Part shown: in pieces, positions 1 through 6,620 of the stretch
Position numbering within the stretch: position 1 is the first letter of the stretch
Layout of the letters: each line of letters begins with the position of its first letter
Source: Syntrophales bacterium
GTDB taxonomy: Bacteria > Desulfobacterota > Syntrophia > Syntrophales > UBA2210
DNA: 9,785 bases
Direction of reading: 5' to 3'
NCBI GenBank assembly: GCA_028715865.1
Contig: JAQUQY010000041.1
Span: forward strand, 1-9,785
The notes under the pieces: model-generated
Databases searched by the model: none
What the model saw: only the letters and a program-made list of their open reading frames with translations
Told to the model about the DNA's origin: nothing
Position numbers and translations under genes: made by a program

Positions 1-619
1 CAGGGAACCAATCAGAACTCTCGATGATTTCAAAGGCAGGAAATTGAGGATAGGCGTGCTTCAGTCAATATGGATTCTTGAACAGCTGGGCGCCAATCCG
101 GTCAGGATTCCCGGAGGGGAAGTCTATATGGCCCTGAGGCTGGGAACCATTGACGGAGCGGAGTTCGGGGTGCCCTCAACGGACTGGAACATGAGACTTC
201 AGGAAACCACACGATACTGGATGACGCCTGCCGGCTGGCACCAAGTCGGTACCGTTTCTGACTTGATGATCAACATGGATGCCTGGAACAAGCTTCCCGC
301 CGACTTGAAGGCAATTGTTGAAACAGCTGCCAAGGCGAACATGGTCTGGTCATACGCCAGGGCTAACTGGGATTCCATTGAAGCGCTGAAAAATTTCAAG
401 GAAGCCGGGATACAGGAAAGCCGACTCGATGAAGAAGCCCAAAAGAAAATAGAAAGCCTGGCAATAGAATTTATGGAGCGTGAAGCGGCCCGGAACCCGG
501 ACTATGCAAAAATCGCGAAGTCTATGATCAACTACCTCAGAGAATTTGATGAAGTCAGAAACTTTGAAGGACGTTTTGGTCATGGAACGAGCCTTTCCAG
601 GTATCCTGATATAAAGTAA
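1..619 (+). CDS. dctP: TRAP transporter substrate-binding protein, C-terminal part (gene starts before the window)
   Basis: Periplasmic solute-binding component of a tripartite ATP-independent (TRAP) transporter, which hands a carboxylate-type ligand to the DctQM permease encoded just downstream. The reading frame is open from base 2, giving EPIRTLDDFKGRKLRIGVL, so the gene clearly enters from the left. A TTG at 44 is internal and is not the start. About 205 residues are visible. Family hallmarks are the 'G+K(L)R' strand, the GANPVRIPGGEVYMAL segment, the following 'G-TIDGAEFG' motif and a Trp/Tyr-rich 'YW-TPAGWHQVG' stretch. That last stretch resembles the mannitol/chloroaromatic/2-oxoacid branch of DctP-like proteins more than the C4-dicarboxylate branch. 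The C-terminal helices, rich in Glu and Lys (from about 95 residues before the end), match the usual layout. The signal peptide and lobe I start lie outside the window. The ligand cannot be deduced. The family call is firm; the subfamily is tentative. Confidence 0.93.
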   Translation, partial: REPIRTLDDFKGRKLRIGVLQSIWILEQLGANPVRIPGGEVYMALRLGTIDGAEFGVPSTDWNMRLQETTRYWMTPAGWHQVGTVSDLMINMDAWNKLPADLKAIVETAAKANMVWSYARANWDSIEALKNFKEAGIQESRLDEEAQKKIESLAIEFMEREAARNPDYAKIAKSMINYLREFDEVRNFEGRFGHGTSLSRYPDIK

Positions 620-623
620 GCCG

Positions 624-735
624 TTAAAGGACAAAGAGACAAATAACTGAACTGTCCGTGAGGTTCCGTGCTTCTTCTCAATAGTCACAGAGCCTCGCGG
701 CAGCCGCAAATATGAAGATTTTATATTAAAGGACA
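624..735 (+). repeat. Perfect 10-bp direct repeat TTAAAGGACA flanking the dctP-dctQ stem-loop
   Basis: TTAAAGGACA occurs at 624-633, just after the dctP stop, and again at 726-735, where it contains the Shine-Dalgarno of dctQ. The two copies bracket a 92-bp segment holding the stem-loop. The pattern could be a duplicated ribosome-binding region or the target-site duplication of a small inserted element. No terminal inverted repeats are visible at the ends of the intervening segment. Confidence 0.55.
656..700 (+). other. Stem-loop in the dctP-dctQ gap
   Basis: Arms 656-670 and 686-700 can pair over 15 positions as RNA with a single C-A mismatch and two G-U pairs. They enclose a 15-nt loop (671-685). 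No T-run follows the right arm, so it is not a textbook intrinsic terminator. Hairpins placed just after a binding-protein gene commonly protect that transcript or partly attenuate the permease genes, because the binding protein is needed in excess. That role is inferred here. Confidence 0.6.
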
Positions 736-747
736 GGATGCGGACAA

Positions 748-1260
748 ATGTTTCAACATACAATGAAATACTTTGATGCCGTCAATGAGTGGACAGGACG
801 CGGCGTAGCATGGTTGATCTGGATAGTTATGGGCCTTTGCGTCTTTGAAGTGATAACGCGCCGCCTGTTCAATGCTCCCAACATATGGTCCTACGACGTG
901 ATCAATATGTTTTACGCGGTCCATTTCATGCTTTTAGGCGGCTACGCATTGTTGAAAAGGGAACATGTTTCAATAGACATAATATCTATGCGCTTTTCAA
1001 AAAGAACCCAGTCTTTTCTTCAGATAATCACATATCTGGGTTTTTACTTCCCCTTTATCATTGTGCTGCTCTATGTGGGATGGAAATCCGCTGCATCTTC
1101 ATGGGGCTTTGCCGAACGAACATCGATCGGACTGCCCTACATCTACCCCATAATGAAGACAACAGTCCCGGTTGCCGCATTTCTGCTTCTCATCCAGGGT
1201 ATTCCAGAGCTGACAAGGTGCGTCATTTCTTTCCTGGGAAAGGATAATCCCGATGATTAA
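748..1260 (+). CDS. dctQ: TRAP transporter small permease subunit (DctQ family)
   Basis: Inner-membrane small subunit of the TRAP transporter; it pairs with DctM and helps dock the loaded binding protein. The 170-residue length is normal for the family. Four hydrophobic segments are visible at about residues 18-37, 50-69, 88-111 and 136-160. Family features include 'FEVITRRLFNAPNIWSYD' after helix 1, a 'GGYALLKREHVSIDI' loop after helix 2, and 'YIYPIMKTTVPVAAFLLLIQ' leading into helix 4. The ATG at 748 follows a purine-rich stretch, AAAGGACAGGA (728-738), at workable spacing. An ATG at 738 is out of frame. The gene ends 8 bp inside the next one, so the two permease subunits are translationally coupled. 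It probably shares a transcript with the upstream binding-protein gene despite the 128-bp gap. Confidence 0.95.
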   Translation: MFQHTMKYFDAVNEWTGRGVAWLIWIVMGLCVFEVITRRLFNAPNIWSYDVINMFYAVHFMLLGGYALLKREHVSIDIISMRFSKRTQSFLQIITYLGFYFPFIIVLLYVGWKSAASSWGFAERTSIGLPYIYPIMKTTVPVAAFLLLIQGIPELTRCVISFLGKDNPDD

Positions 1261-2581
1261 TTTTGACCCTATCATTATTGCATCACTGATGTTCGGCGGA
1301 CTCCTGCTCGGACTATTTCTGGGGCACCCCCTTGCCTTTGTTTTTGGCGGCCTTGCGGTAATTTTTGGTTTCCTTGCCTGGGGACCGGCCAGCTTTTCTC
1401 TTTTCGCGTTCCGCATAATGGGATTGACTGACAATTTTATCATGGTGGCAATCCCCATGTTCATACTTATGGCAAACTTGCTCAACCACTCAGGTGTCGC
1501 GGAAAAACTTTTCGATTCCATGCGTTACCTGATGGGTCCCTTGAGAGGAGGATTGGCGCTATCGGTAATAATTGTCTGCACGCTATTTGCCGCCTGCACG
1601 GGCGTTATTGCCGCTTCAATCGTTTCCATGGGGCTTCTGGCACTTCCAGTCATGCTCAAATACAACTACGACAAAGAACTTGCCTGTGGCACCATTTGTG
1701 CCGGAGGATCGCTGGGCATACTGATTCCGCCGAGCATCATGCTAATCATCATGGCCGATATGACCGGCCTTTCGGTGGGTAGGCTTTTTATCGGCAGTCT
1801 GGTTCCCGGCCTTCTGCTTGCCTTTCTCTACATCCTTTACATATTGATTATAAGCGGCTTCAAGCCGGAACTTGGACCGCCGATTACCAAGGAGGAACTA
1901 GAACAGGTTACAACGAACCAGATAATCAGGATGGTTTTGGTATCCGCGCTGCCACCGGTGATTCTGATAGCAGGAGTCCTCGGCTCAATATTCACAGGAA
2001 TCGCGACGCCCACCGAGGCTTCGGCCGTAGGAGCCTTCCTCGCGCTTATAATGACCATCGCATACGGACGTTTCAGTTGGAAAATGCTTGAAGATGTGAC
2101 CCTTTCAACGGCAAAGACCTGCGCCATGGTAATTATGATACTTGTCGGGGCCACCTGTTTCACTGGTGTTTTCATGGGCACGGGCGGCGGGAACGTCGTA
2201 TCTTCTTTTATAATTGAACTGGACCTTGGGAAATGGGGAACCCTGGCGATAATGATGATGGTGATGTTTGTCCTCGGCATGTTTATTGACTGGATTGGAA
2301 TAGTCTACATCACTTTTCCCGTATTTCTTCCCATCGCAATACAGCTCGGCTTCGATCCTCTCTGGTTTGTGGTTATTGCGGCCGTCAATCTGCAGGCTTC
2401 CTTTCTTACTCCCCCTTTCGGCTATGCCCTCTTCTTCATGAAAGGAATCGCCTCCCAGGATCTTTCAACAGCACAGATCTACCGCAGCGTCATACCTTTC
2501 GTGGCAATAATTTTCATAAGCATGTTGGTATTAATGCTATTCCCTGAACTGATAACAAAACCCGCGGAACTGATAAAATAA
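1253..2581 (+). CDS. dctM: TRAP transporter large permease subunit (DctM family)
   Basis: Main transmembrane subunit of the TRAP transporter, which carries the substrate across the inner membrane driven by a sodium or proton gradient. At 442 residues it has standard length and is hydrophobic throughout, with roughly a dozen membrane segments. Recognisable DctM motifs are 'CTGVIAASIVSMG' (residues 115-127), 'GGSLGILIPPSIMLII' (151-166), 'GSLVPGLLLA' (181-190) and 'TPTEASAVGAF' (252-262). A 'P-FLPIAIQLGFDPLWF' stretch lies toward the C-terminus. The ATG at 1253 lies inside the end of the small-subunit gene. It is preceded by AAGGAT (1240-1245), 7 nt upstream, supporting coupled translation. No terminator is evident after the stop, so read-through into the downstream CoA-transferase gene, which starts 160 bp later, is plausible. 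Confidence 0.97.
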   Translation: MINFDPIIIASLMFGGLLLGLFLGHPLAFVFGGLAVIFGFLAWGPASFSLFAFRIMGLTDNFIMVAIPMFILMANLLNHSGVAEKLFDSMRYLMGPLRGGLALSVIIVCTLFAACTGVIAASIVSMGLLALPVMLKYNYDKELACGTICAGGSLGILIPPSIMLIIMADMTGLSVGRLFIGSLVPGLLLAFLYILYILIISGFKPELGPPITKEELEQVTTNQIIRMVLVSALPPVILIAGVLGSIFTGIATPTEASAVGAFLALIMTIAYGRFSWKMLEDVTLSTAKTCAMVIMILVGATCFTGVFMGTGGGNVVSSFIIELDLGKWGTLAIMMMVMFVLGMFIDWIGIVYITFPVFLPIAIQLGFDPLWFVVIAAVNLQASFLTPPFGYALFFMKGIASQDLSTAQIYRSVIPFVAIIFISMLVLMLFPELITKPAELIK

Positions 2582-2740
2582 CAGGTTTTTGAAGGCAGGA
2601 ATCAGAATAACGACCCGAGATAAAAAACTATTTTCCATTAATGCCGGCCCCGAGCCCACTTCTTAACCTTATTAAATTCAAAGTTAAAGATGGCCAGGCC
2701 CGCAGGGCTTGTACTTCTTGAAGCAGGAGGTCTTCCGGTT
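2582..2740 (+). promoter_or_regulatory. 159-bp gap before the first CoA-transferase, with TTAAC-N15-GTTAA inverted half-sites
   Basis: Non-coding gap with an AT-rich stretch. TTAAC at 2663-2667 and GTTAA at 2683-2687 form an inverted pair whose centres are 20 bp apart, two helical turns. The same half-site recurs in other gaps of this window, so this is a candidate operator; the binding protein is unknown. I see no convincing -35/-10 pair and no terminator for the TRAP operon here. Confidence 0.3.
2725..2730 (+). promoter_or_regulatory. Ribosome-binding site AGGAGG that decides the GTG start at 2741
   Basis: A perfect AGGAGG lies 10 nt before GTG at 2741. An in-frame ATG at 2690 would add 17 residues (MARPAGLVLLEAGGLPV) that have no counterpart at the start of this family, and it lacks a good Shine-Dalgarno. 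The AGGAGG itself would then lie inside the coding region. The GTG start is preferred. Confidence 0.8.
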
Positions 2741-4624
2741 GTGAAAAAAAATAAGATTGTAACTTCAGCAGAAGCAGTGGCGGAGATAAAGGACGGTGAT
2801 ACGCTTGCCGTTGAGGGATTTCTTGGCAGCGGTACTGCTGAAGAACTCTGCCTCGCCCTGGAAAAAAGATACCAGGAGACTAATTCGCCAAAAAACCTAA
2901 CCATGATTCATTCATCGGGACCGGGAGACACGGCAAACCGTGGAATCAACCATCTTGCCCACAGCGGACTTTTCAAACGTGTAATATCCGGTCATTTCGG
3001 CCTTGTTCCCAAGATAGGGCAAATGGCACTTCAGAACGAATTTGAATCTTACAACTTTCCTCAGGGAATCCTGACGAACTTCTTCCGTGCCGTAGCGGGA
3101 AACCGTCCGGGGTTTTTTTCGAGGGTCGGCCTGGGAACCTTCGTAGACCCTCGTATAGAAGGTGGGAAAGTTAATGAAAAAGCCATGGAGGATTTGCTAA
3201 GAGTAATTGAAATAGACGGTGAAGAATGGCTCTTTATGAAATCATCCCCTGTGGATGTCTGCTTTATAAGAGGTACCACGGCAGACATTGAGGGTAATGT
3301 AACTATGGAAAGGGAAGTTCTTTTTGTGGACGCTCTTTCCATTGCTATGGCCACCCATAACGGCGTTGGAAAAGTAATCGTCCAGGTAGAGCGCATCGCC
3401 GACAGGGGCGATTTAAGGCCAAAAGAAGTGAAGGTTCCGGGAATCCTGGTTGATTACGTTGTTGTTGCCCCGCAGGAAAACCACATGCAGACCTTAGCGA
3501 CACAGTATAACCCTTCTTTCTCCGGAGAGCTCAGGGTACCCATGAAGTCCGGGGAAAAACTGGCACTTGACGAAAGGAAGATAATCGCGCGCAGGGCGAA
3601 TCTCGAACTCAGTCCCTATGACGTTATCAATCTGGGCATCGGCGTTCCCGAGGGCGTTTCAGTGGTAGCAAGAGAAGAAAAAATCCTTGATTATCTGACC
3701 ATGACCGTGGAGCCCGGAATCATCGGGGGCATGCCCACGGGAGGTCTTGATTTCGGGGCCTCCGTGAATCCCGAAGCCGTCATAGACATGCCTGACCAGT
3801 TCGATTTTTACGATGGAGGGGGCCTGGATCTTGCCTGTCTGGGAATGGCACAGTGCGATGAAGAGGGTAACGTAAACTCAAGTAAATTCGGCTTGCGTCT
3901 GGCGGGTTGCGGCGGCTTTATCGACATAAGCCAGAATGCCCAAAAGACCCTTTTTGTGGGCACCTTCACCGCGGGTGGACTGGAAATCGCGATAGACAAC
4001 AAAGGGTTTCTCAAAATCATCCGTGAAGGGAAAACCAGAAAATTTGTAAAACATGTGGATCAGATAACCTTCAGCGGCAAAATCGGAAGTACGAGCGGGC
4101 AGGAAATCTTTTACATTACTGAACGTTGCGTCTTCAAGCTTATAAATGGAAACGTTGAGCTGATCGAGGTCGCCCACGGCATTGACATAGAGAAAGATAT
4201 CCTGGCCCATATGGATTTCATTCCCTCCATGAACAATGTAGGGATAATGGATCACAGGATTTTCAAATCCACTGCGATGGGTATTCGCAGGGAATTCCTC
4301 AAGCATGACATCGACAGGCGAAGCAGAAAGTTTTCCGATCATGGCATCCTGTTTTACAACTTCAAGGGCCTTGAAGCTGAGAGCCTTGAGGACGTAGACA
4401 TAATAAAAGAAGTCCTTGAAAGGCGCTTGACGGAGGTGGACGGAAAAATAAAGCTGGTCGCGACCTACGCCCTGGAAACTGACGAAGATCTCATGGAACA
4501 CTTTATGGAGATGGGGCGTTCCATCGAAAAGAATTTCAATGCCGCTTTTTCACCGTTTATAAATCGTGAAGAATTAATCGATAAGCTAGGTGAGGCATTT
4601 GTGATACTTGCGCTCCAAAGCTGA
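2741..4624 (+). CDS. Acyl-CoA:acetate/propionate-type CoA-transferase (Pct/YdiF family) with C-terminal extension
   Basis: Family I CoA-transferase that moves CoA between short-chain acyl-CoA and free carboxylates by ping-pong through a glutamyl-CoA thioester; cytoplasmic. The fused alpha and beta halves lie at about residues 1-230 and 280-515. The beta half carries 'TMTVEPGIIGGMPTGG' followed by 'FDFYDGGGLDLACLGMAQCDEEGNV' and 'AGCGGFIDISQNA'. This is the pattern of Clostridium propionicum propionate CoA-transferase and E. coli YdiF. With the GTG start, the predicted catalytic glutamate is residue 324 (codon 3710-3712), the same number I recall for the C. propionicum enzyme. Typical Pct proteins are near 520 residues. 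This one is 627 because of a charged, helical extension (about 525-627) that I recall from some longer homologues. The gene follows the TRAP genes on the same strand, suggesting it activates the imported acid. The exact substrate pair is unknown. Confidence 0.93.
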   Translation: MKKNKIVTSAEAVAEIKDGDTLAVEGFLGSGTAEELCLALEKRYQETNSPKNLTMIHSSGPGDTANRGINHLAHSGLFKRVISGHFGLVPKIGQMALQNEFESYNFPQGILTNFFRAVAGNRPGFFSRVGLGTFVDPRIEGGKVNEKAMEDLLRVIEIDGEEWLFMKSSPVDVCFIRGTTADIEGNVTMEREVLFVDALSIAMATHNGVGKVIVQVERIADRGDLRPKEVKVPGILVDYVVVAPQENHMQTLATQYNPSFSGELRVPMKSGEKLALDERKIIARRANLELSPYDVINLGIGVPEGVSVVAREEKILDYLTMTVEPGIIGGMPTGGLDFGASVNPEAVIDMPDQFDFYDGGGLDLACLGMAQCDEEGNVNSSKFGLRLAGCGGFIDISQNAQKTLFVGTFTAGGLEIAIDNKGFLKIIREGKTRKFVKHVDQITFSGKIGSTSGQEIFYITERCVFKLINGNVELIEVAHGIDIEKDILAHMDFIPSMNNVGIMDHRIFKSTAMGIRREFLKHDIDRRSRKFSDHGILFYNFKGLEAESLEDVDIIKEVLERRLTEVDGKIKLVATYALETDEDLMEHFMEMGRSIEKNFNAAFSPFINREELIDKLGEAFVILALQS

Positions 4625-4668
4625 TTTTATACTTAGCTCGGGTCCGTGAATACCCATGTTCACCAAGG

Positions 4669-6492
4669 TCAATAACGAGACACGATGCGCACAAGGTAGC
4701 CCTGCGAAATGGGCGGAAGTTCCGCCGCGTTGGCCTCGTCCGTGTCGATGTGCATCTCCAGCTTGTAGTCGGGTTTCACCCGTACGAGGACGTCGCCGAA
4801 GATGAGTTCCCTCTCCCCCTCTATGCGGACCATGACTGTGTCCCTGTCCCGGACGCCGTAACTCTCGGCGTCCTCTGGGGACATGTGAATGTGCCGCTGG
4901 GCGCAGATGACTCCTTCCGGAATTTCAACCCTCCCAACCGGACCTTCAAGTATGATTCCAGGCGTTCCATCCAGGTCCCCCGACTCCCGGACCGGAGCGT
5001 CGATTCCCAGTTTGAACTCCTCGGTACGTGATATCTCTACCTGTGTCCTGCCCCGTTCGGGACCGATGGCCCTGACATTGTCAACCCTGCCGTGAGGCCC
5101 TATCAGATTCACAGTTTCCTTTGAAGCGTAATCGCTGTCCAGGAAAAGACGCTTTTTTTCTGTGAGTAAGTGTCCCGCTCCGAACAGGGCCTCCACGTCC
5201 GGCTTGCTGAGGTGCACATGGCGAACCGAGACGGAAACCCGGATCGGCCGCTTGTCAGTGGATACAACCGCCTTCTGGATTGAGCTCCTGTAGTCCAGAG
5301 CGCGGGCGCATTGCCGGGCGATCATGAGCTCTTCGTTGGTGGCGATGACAAGTATGCTCACGTTGCTGTATCGCGCCCCTATATCGATAACGGGCAGGGA
5401 AGCGCTTACGGAGCAGCGGTCGTTTCGTAGACTGTCCACGGCGAAACCGAGCCTTTCGAGGCCCTGAACGCAGCGGGCCCGGATACCGCAGTTGTTCTCC
5501 CCTATGCCGCCCGTGAAGACAAGAACGTCCGCTCCACCCAATACGGCGTGATAGGCTCCTATGTATCGCTTGATTCTGTAGCAGAAGGCCTTAACGGCAA
5601 GGAGGGCGCGGGTGTTTCCTTCGTCGGCCGCGGCAAGTATCTCCCTCATGTCTGAACTTACACCGGAAATTCCGGCCAGCCCGCTCCTGTTGTTGAGCAT
5701 TTCGTCGATCTGGTCAATTGTCAGGTTGTCCTCACGCATTAGATAGGGAATGATTCCGGGATCGACATCCCCCGCCCGAGTTCCCATTATGAGTCCTTCA
5801 AGGGGGCTGAAGCCCATGCTGGTATCTATGGAGTGGCCCCGCTGAACGGCGCACGCGCTGGCGCCGTTTCCCAGGTGGCAGGAAATGACGTTAATACGCC
5901 TGAGAGGCGTCTCCAGGTATTCCGCGGCCTTGTGGGCCACATACTCATGAGAATTGCCGTGAAAACCGAACCGTCTTACACCCCGCTCAAAAATCTCGTA
6001 GGGCAGTCCGTAAATGGCCGCCTCGTCGGGGATCGCGCTGTGAAAGGCCGTGTCGAAGACGGCGACATGTGGCACGTCGGAAAGAACATTCCGACAAGCT
6101 TCTATGCCGGCAACCATGGCGGGATGGTGGAGAGGCATCAAGGGTATCAGGCGCCGTATTTCGTCAACCACATCATGGTCGATCACAACGGGACCTCGAT
6201 AGGCAGTGCCGCCGTGGGCTATGCGATGGGCCACGGCTCCTACCTCGTCAAGACTCCGGATTGGAGATTTTTCCGCATCGGTGAGGGCGGCCAGAACAAG
6301 TCCGAGCGCAACCCGATGGTCAGGCGCATCAACGTCGGCTCTTGTTTCCTCGCCTCCGCGGACGCAGGCATGCTCCGCCCCGTTCATGCCGATCCGCGAG
6401 ATGTTCCCGCTCACCAGCGACGCTTCACCGTCCAGGTCGAAAAGTTCATACTTGAGCGAAGAGCTGCCGCTGTTGATGACGAGTACTTTCAT
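4669..6492 (-). CDS. ackA-pduL: Acetate kinase fused to PduL-type phosphate acyltransferase
   Basis: One 607-residue polypeptide predicted to catalyse both acyl-CoA + Pi to acyl phosphate (PduL part) and acyl phosphate + ADP to acid + ATP (AckA part), or the reverse. Residues 1-402 are a full acetate/propionate kinase: 'NSGSSSLKYELF' (Asn7), 'AHRIAHGG' (Arg90), 'PLHHP' (His122), 'VFDTAFH' (Asp147), 'GFHGNSH' (His178), 'MGTRAGDVDPG' (Arg239), 'FTGGIGENN' and 'ATNEEL' (Glu387). A short linker (403-415) joins residues 416-607, a two-lobed PduL domain with the metal-binding motifs RHVHL (424-428), RHIHM (533-537) and 'MHIDTDEANAA' (from 580). All key residues of both enzymes appear intact. The ATG at 6492 is chosen over an upstream in-frame ATG at 6570 because the protein then begins MKVLVINSGSSS and AGGGGG (6504-6499) lies 6 nt before it. 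No microcompartment targeting helix is evident. Sampled GC looks higher than in the neighbours. Confidence 0.95.
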   Translation of the reverse strand: MKVLVINSGSSSLKYELFDLDGEASLVSGNISRIGMNGAEHACVRGGEETRADVDAPDHRVALGLVLAALTDAEKSPIRSLDEVGAVAHRIAHGGTAYRGPVVIDHDVVDEIRRLIPLMPLHHPAMVAGIEACRNVLSDVPHVAVFDTAFHSAIPDEAAIYGLPYEIFERGVRRFGFHGNSHEYVAHKAAEYLETPLRRINVISCHLGNGASACAVQRGHSIDTSMGFSPLEGLIMGTRAGDVDPGIIPYLMREDNLTIDQIDEMLNNRSGLAGISGVSSDMREILAAADEGNTRALLAVKAFCYRIKRYIGAYHAVLGGADVLVFTGGIGENNCGIRARCVQGLERLGFAVDSLRNDRCSVSASLPVIDIGARYSNVSILVIATNEELMIARQCARALDYRSSIQKAVVSTDKRPIRVSVSVRHVHLSKPDVEALFGAGHLLTEKKRLFLDSDYASKETVNLIGPHGRVDNVRAIGPERGRTQVEISRTEEFKLGIDAPVRESGDLDGTPGIILEGPVGRVEIPEGVICAQRHIHMSPEDAESYGVRDRDTVMVRIEGERELIFGDVLVRVKPDYKLEMHIDTDEANAAELPPISQGYLVRIVSRY

Positions 6493-6620
6493 TTCGCACC
6501 CCCTGTATTCGGCTTTCCCTTGTCTGGATAATCTGTTGCTATTGAACTTAACACGTGATTTGTTTAACATGCAAACTACTTTGAAACGATCGGACGTTAT
6601 CCTTATCCGGGAGAAAAATC
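6493..6620. promoter_or_regulatory. Divergent intergenic region between ackA-pduL and the PAS-LuxR regulator gene
   Basis: This 128-bp gap must hold the 5' control signals for both divergent genes. Visible elements are AGGGGG (6499-6504, minus strand) for ackA-pduL and GGGAGA (6609-6614, plus strand) for the regulator, 6 nt before its ATG. It also has two direct copies of TTAACA (6548-6553 and 6564-6569) and a CACGTG palindrome (6552-6557) overlapping the first copy. The TTAAC core also occurs in the gaps at 2663 and 7952. No strong sigma-70 hexamer pair could be assigned on either strand. An autoregulatory operator here is a reasonable inference. Confidence 0.5.

Noticed and set aside
350..763. 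A 137-codon minus-strand open frame spanning the dctP-dctQ gap
   Set aside because: It overlaps the strongly supported dctP C-terminus and has no recognisable motif or ribosome-binding site.
4646..4663. Hairpin GTGAA-N8-TTCAC in the convergent gap between the first CoA-transferase and ackA-pduL
   Set aside because: A 5-bp stem with an 8-nt loop and no T-run on either side is within chance expectation.
5833..6531. A 232-codon open frame on the plus strand, antisense to ackA-pduL
   Set aside because: The minus strand here encodes intact acetate kinase motifs. The antisense frame is a by-product of high GC and shows no domain features.
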